Assembly (NCBI RefSeq): GCF_900111675.1
Contig: NZ_FOHO01000001.1
Span: forward strand, 400,783 to 464,782
Direction of reading: 5' to 3'
Source of the DNA: Paracoccus homiensis
GTDB taxonomy: Bacteria; Pseudomonadota; Alphaproteobacteria; Rhodobacterales; Rhodobacteraceae
DNA: 64,000 nucleotides
How positions within the stretch are numbered: position 1 is the stretch's first letter; each line of letters starts with the position of its first letter. This document shows, piece after piece, positions 1 to 7,522 of this stretch. The position numbers and the translations under genes are program-made. Below the pieces are notes generated by a model. The model saw only the letters and a program-made list of their open reading frames with translations, was not told where the DNA came from and ran no database searches.

Positions 1-543
1 GTGATGTTCCACTGTCCGCGGGCTGATGCCCAGATCCGCGGCGATCTGCTTGTTCGAGACCAGCGACGGGTTCGACAGGATGAATTCCGCGATCTCGCGT
101 TCGCGCGGGGTCAGCCGATCGAAACGGGCCTGCCATTGCTGCGAGGCGCTTTGCTGTTCGGCCTGCTCGCGCGAAATGGCCAGGGCCTGGTCGATCCGCT
201 CGACCAGTTGCGACTGGCTGAACGGTTTTTGCAGAAAGTCGATGGCCCCGGCCTTGATCGCCCGAACCGATTCCGGCACCCCGCCATGACCGGTCACGAA
301 GATGATCGGCAGCGTGTGCCCGCTGTGACGCAGCCGGTCCTGCAATTCCAGCCCGTTCATTCCGGGCATGCCATAATCCAGCACAAGGCACCCCTGCCGC
401 ATGCCGGTATAGGTCGCCAGAAACGATGCCGCCGATTCATGGCATTCGACCCGGTAGCCGCGCCGGGTCAACGCCCGCGACAGCGAAACGCGGATTGCCG
501 CGTCGTCATCGACGATGAAAACGGTCTGCTCGATGCCGGTCAT
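1..543 (-). CDS. FixJ-type response regulator (3' end beyond window)
   Basis: Two-component response regulator, seen for 181 residues; its C-terminal end lies off the left edge. The receiver domain (about 1-120) has the acidic pocket VDDD at 11-14, the phospho-acceptor D56 in LVLDYGMPG, and the conserved lysine in FLQKPFS. A LuxR/GerE-type helix-turn-helix begins near residue 145 with LTPREREIAEFIL and continues as NKQIAADLGISPRTVEHH. The ATG (541-543) overlaps the stop of the upstream histidine kinase as ATGA, so the two are translationally coupled. The pairing of a Cache-PAS kinase with a FixJ-like regulator resembles DctS/DctR, which controls C4-dicarboxylate TRAP uptake in Rhodobacter; a TRAP operon lies 8 kb away, but that link is inference. 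Confidence 0.9.
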   Translation of the reverse strand, partial: MTGIEQTVFIVDDDAAIRVSLSRALTRRGYRVECHESAASFLATYTGMRQGCLVLDYGMPGMNGLELQDRLRHSGHTLPIIFVTGHGGVPESVRAIKAGAIDFLQKPFSQSQLVERIDQALAISREQAEQQSASQQWQARFDRLTPREREIAEFILSNPSLVSNKQIAADLGISPRTVEHH

Positions 544-2873
544 GCGGGATCCTCCTTGTGCTGCGGGGTCGTGCGGGTCGGGGCCAGAGGCAGCGAAAAG
601 CGGAAACAGGCGCCCGCCGCGCCGTTCCGATCCAACCAGATCTCGCCGCCATTGCCTTCGACGATGGTGTGGCACAGGGACAGGCCCAGCCCCATGCCGT
701 CTGCCTTGGTGGTTTCGAATTGCGAAAACAGCTCTCGACCCGCGGGAATGCCCGGACCGGTATCCTGAACCGAGACAAGCATCATCTGCTGCGACACCTT
801 GGCATCGATCACGATCTGGCGGCCCGAGGGGTCGGTGACGGACATCGCCTCGATCGCGTTGCGGACCAGGTTGACGATCACTTGGGCGATCTGCACGCGA
901 TTCGCCTCGACCGGGGGCAGGCCTGCGGGGATCTGTGAATGCAGGACCACATTCGCCTCGGACAGTTCGGCCAACAGCAGTTTTGACGTCTGTTCGACCA
1001 GATCCCGCAGCGAGAAGGCGGACTTGGCCCCTTCGTCCTTGCGGATGAACCCCCGCAACGCGCGGATGATTTCGCCCGCGCGATGCGATTGCTGGTTCAT
1101 TTCCTGAAGAATCTCGTACAGTTCGGGATCGACCTGCTTCTGATCTTCCAGCACCAGAAGCGCGGTTTCGGCATTGGCAGAAATCGCGGTCAGCGGCTGG
1201 TTCAGTTCATGGGCCAATCCTGCGGCCATCTGGCCCATCGTGTTGCCACGGGCCAGATGCGACATATCCCGGTTCAGTTTCAGGATCTCTTGTTCCATCA
1301 CCTTACTGTCGGAAATATCTTCGATCATGACCACCCCATGCGCAATATTGCCGTCGCGGTCGCGGACCTTGAAGGCGCGGGCGCTGATCCAGATCAGGCT
1401 GCCATCCTTGCGACGGCAGCGCAGTTCATGGGCGATGTCGTAATCCCCGGCAAGAAAACCCTCGCTGATGGTCTCCCCTTCGGCGATCAGATCGACAAAG
1501 CGGATGGTGCGCAATTCCGCCTCGGAATAGCCGGTGATCTTGCTGAAATGGGCATTCGTCCGTTCCAATGCGCCCGTCTGCGGCTGGATCTGGGCCATGC
1601 CCCAGGGCGATTGCGCGAAGGCCTGTTCATATTCCTGTTCGGTCGCGCGCCGCGCCACGATCTGCTGGACCAGCGCCGAATTCGCGGCCTCAAGCTCTCG
1701 GTAGGTGCGCGGCATCGGTTCGGCGGGGTCGATCTCGCCCTGATTGATCAGGGCCGAGCGGATGGCGAACGCCTTGACCGGCTTGTTGATGATGCTGGCC
1801 AGGGCCAGCCCAACCAGCCCGGTGATTGCGGCCACGACCGCCGCGATCCAGATGTTCAGCACCCGGTTTTCCTTCAGCGCCTGGGTGAAATCCTTTTCGG
1901 GCGCATAGACGCCGATGGTCCAGGGCAGGCGGTCGCTGATGGTGGGCAGCACCGTTGCGACATAGCTTTCGCCGTTCAGGATGAATTGCTGCGGGCGTTC
2001 CTGCCAGACCAGCACCCGCCCCTGCCGCATCAGTGGCGCAAAGGCGGCGCGGGCGATCGGATCCTCCAATTCGCTGATATTGGAAAAACGCAGCGTGCCG
2101 TCGGTATCCTCGGTCTTGATCAGTTCGGGATCGGGATGGGCGATGACATCGCCGTTTCGGTTCAGGATCAGCGCGCCGCCATGCTGCCCCACCCGAAGCT
2201 GCGCCAGAAAATTCGAGATCATGCTGATCTCGATATCGACGCCGACAACGCCCTGCACCTCACTATCGGCACCGATCACCGGCGAGGCCAGCGTGATCCC
2301 CGGCTGCTGGGACGAGAAGAAGATATAGGGATCGGTCCAGATCGTGCCCCGCGTTTCCTGGGCCCGTATGAACCAGGGTCGCGTGCGCGGGTCGAACATG
2401 TCGTCGGGATCATACAGCTCATCCACGATCTTGTAGTCGTCGTCGCGCCAGATATAGCGGACCGAGCGTTCGTCGCCGGTGCGGATGATCTTGGTGCGGA
2501 ACGGGCCGGCCCCCTCGGGGCTGCGCATCACATACAGAAAGCTGCCATCGGCGCCGCCGAAATAGATGCCCGAAAACTGGGGCGAGATCTGCAACTGCTG
2601 AAACAGCAGTTGTTCCAGCAGCACGGTATTGTCGCTGGCGACCACCCGGCTTTGGGCAAGCCGCGCGGCAAGCTGCGCGGCACCCTCGGCGGGGCTGAGG
2701 AAACCCTTGGAATGTTCGATCGTGTTGGTGCCGACATCGCGCAAAAGGTCGCGGGCATGTTGCAGCAGGGCGCGTTCCGACGACAGATAGCTGGAAAAGA
2801 CCACCAGCAGGATCGCCAGAAACTGCGTTCCCGCAAGACACAGCGCCAACAGCGCACCAAGGGATTTCTTCAT
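540..2873 (-). CDS. Cache-PAS sensor histidine kinase (DctS/DctB-like)
   Basis: Membrane sensor kinase of 777 aa that would phosphorylate the regulator encoded just after it. Visible order: N-terminal membrane helix (about 5-27); a large periplasmic double-Cache-type sensor region with RPWFIRAQETRGTIWTDPY and ITLASPVIG; a second helix near 340-362; a PAS domain near 415-520; HisKA with the phospho-acceptor in GLAHELNQPLTAI near 556; an N box with NLVRNAIEAM near 671; and G boxes DTGPGIPAG and GMGLGLSLCHTIVEG. All catalytic motifs are intact. The ATG follows GGAGGCGGAAAAG, a good ribosome site. HELNQP is the usual form in DctB/FixL-like kinases that detect small organic ligands. The actual ligand cannot be read from sequence. 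Confidence 0.92.
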   Translation of the reverse strand: MKKSLGALLALCLAGTQFLAILLVVFSSYLSSERALLQHARDLLRDVGTNTIEHSKGFLSPAEGAAQLAARLAQSRVVASDNTVLLEQLLFQQLQISPQFSGIYFGGADGSFLYVMRSPEGAGPFRTKIIRTGDERSVRYIWRDDDYKIVDELYDPDDMFDPRTRPWFIRAQETRGTIWTDPYIFFSSQQPGITLASPVIGADSEVQGVVGVDIEISMISNFLAQLRVGQHGGALILNRNGDVIAHPDPELIKTEDTDGTLRFSNISELEDPIARAAFAPLMRQGRVLVWQERPQQFILNGESYVATVLPTISDRLPWTIGVYAPEKDFTQALKENRVLNIWIAAVVAAITGLVGLALASIINKPVKAFAIRSALINQGEIDPAEPMPRTYRELEAANSALVQQIVARRATEQEYEQAFAQSPWGMAQIQPQTGALERTNAHFSKITGYSEAELRTIRFVDLIAEGETISEGFLAGDYDIAHELRCRRKDGSLIWISARAFKVRDRDGNIAHGVVMIEDISDSKVMEQEILKLNRDMSHLARGNTMGQMAAGLAHELNQPLTAISANAETALLVLEDQKQVDPELYEILQEMNQQSHRAGEIIRALRGFIRKDEGAKSAFSLRDLVEQTSKLLLAELSEANVVLHSQIPAGLPPVEANRVQIAQVIVNLVRNAIEAMSVTDPSGRQIVIDAKVSQQMMLVSVQDTGPGIPAGRELFSQFETTKADGMGLGLSLCHTIVEGNGGEIWLDRNGAAGACFRFSLPLAPTRTTPQHKEDPA

Positions 2874-3152
2874 CTTTTCCGCCTCCGGACGGGTTGTTCC
2901 GGTCAGCGCGATAGCCGCAGCAGTCGCATCCCAAAATCCGTGGATCTACCTAAGTATCACTACGAATTAACACGAACCCTGTCATGTGGCATACATGGTT
3001 TCAGCGCAAGACGCTGACATTTGGAAGGAAATTTGGCAGCAAAGTAATTGTTGTTCCCTACGCCACGGCCTGAACCGGGTTGCTATTGACCCAGGCATTA
3101 TGGCCCGGACTCAGGTCGTGGCATTTTTTTATCGGTCTCGCTTTCTCGCCTG

Positions 3153-4511
3153 TTACCTACCCGTGCATCGCCCTGCCTTTCCCCACGGCAAGGGCGATGC
3201 GCATTCCTTTGTCAGACAATCTTGCAGATAGGCCGTCAGTCCACCGACATGTCGGTGAAACAGGTCGGGCGGCGTCAGGGTCGGGTCGGCCTCCAGATAC
3301 AGCATCAGCACAGCATCACGCGCGGAATGGGCAAAGGTCATGTTGAACCCGTCCGCGGGTCCGGCGGCCAGCACGTCGCGTTCGCAGCGCAGCTTCGGAT
3401 AGCTGGCGGTTTCGAACGGCATGACATTGATCAGCGGCGAAAACAGATAGCGCTGGCGTTTCGACAGGCCCTGATCCTGGCCCATCTGTTCGATGCGATA
3501 CCGGCCATGACGACGGTGACGCCGCAGATCCCCAGACAGATCGCGCAGATTCTGTGCCAGATCCCGCGCCGGGTCATAGCGCAGCGTGAAGGGAAAGATA
3601 TTCACCACCATCGCCGGGATCGACACGCTGACACTGCCGAAACGGCTCATGTAGGGCAGCCAGATCACCTGATCCCGACATGCGGGCTGATCCTGCGTGC
3701 CCGGATGATGCCACAGCCAGATCGCGGACAGCAGAGTCAGCAGGTCGGCTTCGCCCAGTTGCAACGCGGTGGCGCAGGCGCGCAGGGGCTGAACCAGATC
3801 GGACAGGTCGATCTCGGCGGTCAGGGGGCTGGCCGGATAATCCTCCGAGCCCTTGTCCAGCACCCGCAGTGGCGGCGCGGCGGCAAGACGTTCCGCCCAG
3901 AAGGCCCGCGCCTTTTCATGCAACGGCCCGGTGCGATAGGCGTCCTCTTCGCGCAGATAATCGGTGAAGGGTGCAAAAGGCGCGTGGGTAGCGGGACCGC
4001 CTGTCATCTCGGCATAAAGCGCCGCGACCCGCCGTTCGATCAGCGCCATCGCATAGCCGTCCAGAAAGATGTGGTGCCCACGGCAATACCAGATCCACGC
4101 ATCCGGCAACCGCAACAGCCACAGCGCGGCCAAAAGGTCGCGGGTCAGGTCCAGCGGGGATTGGATATCGGCCTGCATCCGGCGCGTCGCCTCGGCCTCG
4201 GGGTCCGGATGATCGCGCAGATCGACCTGCTGCAGAACCGGCCGTTGTCCGGGATCGACGGCCTGCATCGGCCCGTCGGGCGTCTGGCGGAATCGCAGCG
4301 ACATCACATCGGTCTCTGCGGCGACCTGCCGGATCGCACAGACCAGTGCGGCCTGATCCAGATCGCCCTGAAACCGGGTCGAATGCGCCACCGTCGAAAC
4401 GGCAACGCCGGGATGCGCTAGATATTCCTCCCAGAAATCAAGCTGTGCCAGCGTCAGCGGCCACCAGTCCAGCCGTGACTGTTCTTCCGAATCCGGGGGA
4501 AATTCGCCCAT
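3153..4511 (-). CDS. Free-standing NRPS-type condensation domain protein (VibH/EntF-like)
   Basis: 452-aa protein made almost entirely of one condensation domain; no adenylation or carrier domain follows. The catalytic HHxxxDG motif is intact (H146, H147, D151, G152 in RGHHIFLDGYAM). Other landmarks also resemble the N-terminal condensation domain of EntF: PLTLAQLDFW near 18-27, FAPFTDYLREE, ARAFWAERLAAAPPL and LFSPLINVMPF. Size matches VibH, the stand-alone amide synthase that joins dihydroxybenzoate to a polyamine in vibriobactin synthesis. Paracoccus denitrificans makes the related spermidine siderophore parabactin, so a VibH-like role is a reasonable inference. I chose the ATG at 4509-4511 because AAGGA lies 9 nt upstream; an ATG at 4544 in the same frame adds 11 residues. 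No siderophore neighbour is visible. The last 16 codons include a strong inverted repeat. Confidence 0.85.
   Translation of the reverse strand: MGEFPPDSEEQSRLDWWPLTLAQLDFWEEYLAHPGVAVSTVAHSTRFQGDLDQAALVCAIRQVAAETDVMSLRFRQTPDGPMQAVDPGQRPVLQQVDLRDHPDPEAEATRRMQADIQSPLDLTRDLLAALWLLRLPDAWIWYCRGHHIFLDGYAMALIERRVAALYAEMTGGPATHAPFAPFTDYLREEDAYRTGPLHEKARAFWAERLAAAPPLRVLDKGSEDYPASPLTAEIDLSDLVQPLRACATALQLGEADLLTLLSAIWLWHHPGTQDQPACRDQVIWLPYMSRFGSVSVSIPAMVVNIFPFTLRYDPARDLAQNLRDLSGDLRRHRRHGRYRIEQMGQDQGLSKRQRYLFSPLINVMPFETASYPKLRCERDVLAAGPADGFNMTFAHSARDAVLMLYLEADPTLTPPDLFHRHVGGLTAYLQDCLTKECASPLPWGKAGRCTGR
3165..3200. repeat. Inverted repeat at 3' end of the condensation gene
   Basis: Arms GCATCGCCCT (3165-3174) and AGGGCGATGC (3191-3200) are perfectly complementary over 10 bp, with an inner GCC/GGC pair and a bulged A. 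It lies inside the final codons, just before the stop at 3153-3155. No T-run follows in the gene's direction, so it is not a canonical terminator. Confidence 0.6.
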
Positions 4512-4633
4512 CCTTGCCCATCCTTGACGGTATCTGCCGCGCATGGCGCGGTCCGGTGTCGATGGCTGGCAAGAGGCTGGCGAATATGGCGCGCAAAATC
4601 CGCGCCAGCCGCCCGATAGTCAAGCCCACCCCT

Positions 4634-4675
4634 GAAAAAGGGCTGGCGGATGATCTTGCGATCATCCGCCAAGCC
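4634..4675 (-). terminator. Rho-independent terminator of the CxxC hypothetical gene
   Basis: Read on the minus strand: stem GGCTTGGCGGATGATC, a GCAA tetraloop, GATCATCCGCCAGCC, then CTTTTTC. The stem is about 15 bp with one bulged T. It lies downstream of the gene ending at 4712 and upstream of the condensation gene start at 4511, so it separates the two transcription units. Confidence 0.85.
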
Positions 4676-4711
4676 ACCCGCAGCACACGGGACCAAACAG
4701 GGAGGAACTGG

Positions 4712-5182
4712 TTACACAGGCGTGTCAAACGGGTGGTTGGGGTCCGACAGGCCGATCAGGCTGTCGGATACGACGGTTTCGTCCACGCGCCCGGCCATCA
4801 GCCGCGCGATCACTGGAAAAACAAAACGGGTGAAACATTCGTGGTCCGGGTTGTAGGCCCCCGGTTTCCCGATACCGCCGCAATCTTCGCAATCCGGGAT
4901 CGTGCCCCAGCAGTTGGGGCAGGCCCCGACCGCACAGGCAAGGCGTTCCACCTGATCGATCAGCAGGCGGTTTTCACGCTGCAGCCTGTCGATCCGATCC
5001 CGGATGGGACGGTCCACGCCACGGAGAGGAGCCGCGGGTTCGGACCGTCCCTCAATCGCCGCCAAATGCAGACGCCGCAAGGCGTTCTGGACCGGCTCAT
5101 TCCTTGCGCCCGCCGGTCCATCGCCCAGCAGTTGAAGGGCGGCGATGATATGATGTGTATTCGACTTGTGCTGACCAGACAT
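4712..5182 (-). CDS. Conserved hypothetical protein with DnaJ-like CxxC cluster
   Basis: 156-aa protein, not recognised as a named family. Residues about 60-85 look helical. A cysteine cluster follows, CPNCWGTIPDCEDCGGIG, which resembles the paired CxxC zinc modules of DnaJ-type zinc fingers, with an additional Cys shortly before (ACAVGAC) and one after (HECFTR). Zinc binding is therefore likely but inferred. There is no signal peptide or membrane helix. The ATG is preceded by TTAAGGGGTCACATC, a good ribosome site, and the gene has its own terminator (4634-4675), so it is probably a single-gene unit. Confidence 0.75.
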   Translation of the reverse strand: MSGQHKSNTHHIIAALQLLGDGPAGARNEPVQNALRRLHLAAIEGRSEPAAPLRGVDRPIRDRIDRLQRENRLLIDQVERLACAVGACPNCWGTIPDCEDCGGIGKPGAYNPDHECFTRFVFPVIARLMAGRVDETVVSDSLIGLSDPNHPFDTPV

Positions 5183-5338
5183 GATGTGACCCCTTAACCA
5201 GTTTCTGACGGCGAGGAGCTGACATCAGTTCCGATCAACCGCAGCCGATGGGGCAGTTATGCAAGGGCGCTGTGATCTGGCTGTGAATTGGCGCGATCAT
5301 GCGGCGTGAATTGCCGCAACACACTGACAGAAATGGGT

Positions 5339-6121
5339 TTATTCGGCCAAGGCTGCGCGAATTTGCGCGTGCAAATTTCGCCCTGCGACGATCAACCCAT
5401 CGACCATCGCCTTGGGGTTGTTGAACCGCATCCGGTGGCCCAGCCGATCCGTCACCACCGCGCCCGCGCGTTCCGCGATCAGGCTGCCTGCGGCGATGTC
5501 CCATTCCCATGCCGCCCGCAGGGACAGCGCGGCATCGAAACGCCCTTCGGCGGCAAGGCACAGTCGCCAGGCAAGTGACGGACGAAATTCGCGGCGGAAG
5601 GGCGGCTGAACGCCGCCGCGCCAGGCCGACCCCTCGGTCGCGGCGCGGTAGGTCAGCACGCGCGCATCGGCGATATCGGCATCGCGTGGCGAGATCGGCT
5701 GCCCGTTCAGGGTGGCGACGCCATCGGCATGCGCGGCATAGGTCAGGCCCAGAACCGGAAGATGCACCACCGCAGCAACGATCCGGTCGCCATCGGCCAC
5801 GGCCAGCGAATGGGAAAAACCCTGCTGTTCCGCGATGAAGGCGCGGGTGCCGTCGATCGGGTCGATGATAAAGCAATGCCGCGCATCCAGTCGCGAACTG
5901 TCCGCCTCGCTTTCCTCGGACAGCCAGCCGTAATCGGGGCGCGCGGCGGTCAGGATCGCCTGCAATTCCTCGTTCACGGCCAGATCGGCCTCGGTCACGG
6001 GGCCGGCGCCGGCATCCTTTTCCCAGTTGCGCGGCGCCTTGCCCCAATATTGCAGGGCGATCTGACCGGCGCGGATGGCCGCACCGGTCAGCAGGTCCAG
6101 ATCGGCCTCAGGCCCCCGCAA
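5339..6121 (-). CDS. Inositol monophosphatase family protein (CysQ-like)
   Basis: 260-aa member of the Mg2+-dependent inositol monophosphatase / 3'(2'),5'-bisphosphate nucleotidase family. It has the metal-binding motifs WLSEES (near 65-70), DPIDGTRAF (near 86-94) and WEWDIAAGSLIAERAG near the C terminus. The substrate could be an inositol phosphate or PAP; the sequence does not decide. The best start is a TTG (6119-6121) 7 nt after AGGGG, overlapping the pmbA stop by 14 nt, which suggests translational coupling with pmbA. No ATG exists near the N terminus. Confidence 0.88.
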   Translation of the reverse strand: MRGPEADLDLLTGAAIRAGQIALQYWGKAPRNWEKDAGAGPVTEADLAVNEELQAILTAARPDYGWLSEESEADSSRLDARHCFIIDPIDGTRAFIAEQQGFSHSLAVADGDRIVAAVVHLPVLGLTYAAHADGVATLNGQPISPRDADIADARVLTYRAATEGSAWRGGVQPPFRREFRPSLAWRLCLAAEGRFDAALSLRAAWEWDIAAGSLIAERAGAVVTDRLGHRMRFNNPKAMVDGLIVAGRNLHAQIRAALAE

Positions 6122-7469
6122 CCGTCATCCCCTGCACCAGAAGGCTGGGCACTTCATGCGCGCGCCAGGGCAGCGCATCATTGGCGGCGGTCAGCGTCAT
6201 AAGCATCTCGCGCAGGTTGCCCGCGATGGTGCATTCATTCACCGGATAGGCGATCTGGCCGTTCTCGACCCAGAAACCCGCCGCACCGCGCGAATAATCG
6301 CCCGTCGTCCCGTTGATCGAGGCACCCAGCATCGAGGTCACGACCAGACCGCGCCCCATTCCGGCGATCAGTTCGGCCTGCGTGGCCGTGCCCGGCGTCA
6401 GGCGGATATTGCTGTTGGTCGGGCTGGGCGCCGAAGTCAGCCCCCGCGCGGCCGACCCGGTGCTGTCCAGCCCCAGCTTGCGCCCGGTCGCCAGATCCAG
6501 CGTCCATTCGCGCAGCACGCCATCGCGTATGATGCCGCGCTGACGGGTGGCCAGACCTTCGGCGTCGAAGGGGCGCGATGACGGATAGCGCGGGCGCAGC
6601 GGGTCTTCGGTCAGGTCCATGCCCACGGGCAGCACCTGTTCATCCATCGCCTTGCGCAGCCAGCTTGCGCCGCGCGCGACAGCGCCCCCGTTCACCGCGC
6701 CCAGAAGATGCGCGATCAGGCTGGAGGCCACGCGGCGGTCATACAAGATCGGAAACGCCCCCGTCGGCGGCTTGCGCGATCCGGCGCGGGCAAGGGTGCG
6801 TTCGGCGGCCAATGCGCCGATATCCTCGGCGGGCGGCAGATCGGCGGCAAAGACCCGGGATTCGGCGGCGTAGTCACGCTCCATCCCCAGCCCCTCGCCG
6901 GTGATCGCCACGGCCGAGATCGCATGCGTGCTGCGTCCGTAACCGCCCGAAAACCCGTTCGTGGCCGCAAGCCACAGACCCCGGCGGCTGAAGGCGGCGG
7001 ACGCGGCCTCGACCTGCGAAATGCCCTTGGCCTGCAGGGCCGCAGCCTCGGCCCGCAGCGCCATATCCTGCAATTCCGCGGGCGACGGCTCGCTGATATG
7101 ATCGCACAGGTCCAGCCCGGCGGCATCGCGCCGCGCGGTCAACTGATCGGGGTCGGCAAGCCCAAGATAGTCGTCGACCGGCGCCTCTTTCGCCATGGCG
7201 ACGGCACGTTCGGCCATTCGGGCAATCGCATCGTCGCTGTGATCCGAGGATGACACACAGGCCTGACGCCCGCCGATCAGCACACGCAGGCCGATTTCCA
7301 CACCTTCGGCGCGTTCGGCCTGTTCCAGCGCCCCGCCACGAACATCGATGCTGACCGACTGGCCGCGCATCGCCAGCGCGTCCGCCTGATCGGCACCTGC
7401 CCGTTGCGCCTTGTGGATCAGCGCCTCGGCCAATCGTTTCAGGTCGGTCTGCATGTCGTCCTGGGTCAT
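6108..7469 (-). CDS. pmbA: PmbA/TldE-type peptidase-complex subunit
   Basis: 453-aa TldD/PmbA family protein. With TldD it forms a heterodimeric metalloprotease that processes small peptides and antitoxins. PmbA itself lacks the HExxxH metal site of TldD, and I see none here. Family hallmarks are the early SVSIDVRGGALEQAERAEGVEIGLRV and the late GLVVTSMLGASINGTTGDYSRGAAGFWVENG, the highly conserved GxxxNxxTGDYSxGAxGxW region. The ATG at 7469 follows GAGG; a longer reading to 7526 is less likely. It is downstream of the DUF2125 gene, with a 10-bp hairpin between them, and overlaps the phosphatase gene. Confidence 0.92.
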   Translation of the reverse strand: MTQDDMQTDLKRLAEALIHKAQRAGADQADALAMRGQSVSIDVRGGALEQAERAEGVEIGLRVLIGGRQACVSSSDHSDDAIARMAERAVAMAKEAPVDDYLGLADPDQLTARRDAAGLDLCDHISEPSPAELQDMALRAEAAALQAKGISQVEAASAAFSRRGLWLAATNGFSGGYGRSTHAISAVAITGEGLGMERDYAAESRVFAADLPPAEDIGALAAERTLARAGSRKPPTGAFPILYDRRVASSLIAHLLGAVNGGAVARGASWLRKAMDEQVLPVGMDLTEDPLRPRYPSSRPFDAEGLATRQRGIIRDGVLREWTLDLATGRKLGLDSTGSAARGLTSAPSPTNSNIRLTPGTATQAELIAGMGRGLVVTSMLGASINGTTGDYSRGAAGFWVENGQIAYPVNECTIAGNLREMLMTLTAANDALPWRAHEVPSLLVQGMTVAGA

Positions 7470-7487
7470 CGGTGCCTCGTCACATGG

Positions 7488-7517
7488 GGCCGGGACGACA
7501 GCGGCGCCGTCCCGGCC
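7488..7517 (-). terminator. Intercistronic hairpin between DUF2125 gene and pmbA
   Basis: Perfect 10-bp stem GGCCGGGACG / CGTCCCGGCC with a 10-nt loop in the 53-nt gap. No U-run follows on either strand, so it may be an RNA-stability or partial attenuation hairpin rather than a full terminator. Confidence 0.5.
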
Positions 7518-7522
7518 TGTTC

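Noticed and set aside
1083..3017. 644-aa open frame antisense to the histidine kinase
   Set aside because: The kinase has intact H, N and G boxes; the antisense frame has no motif or plausible ribosome site.
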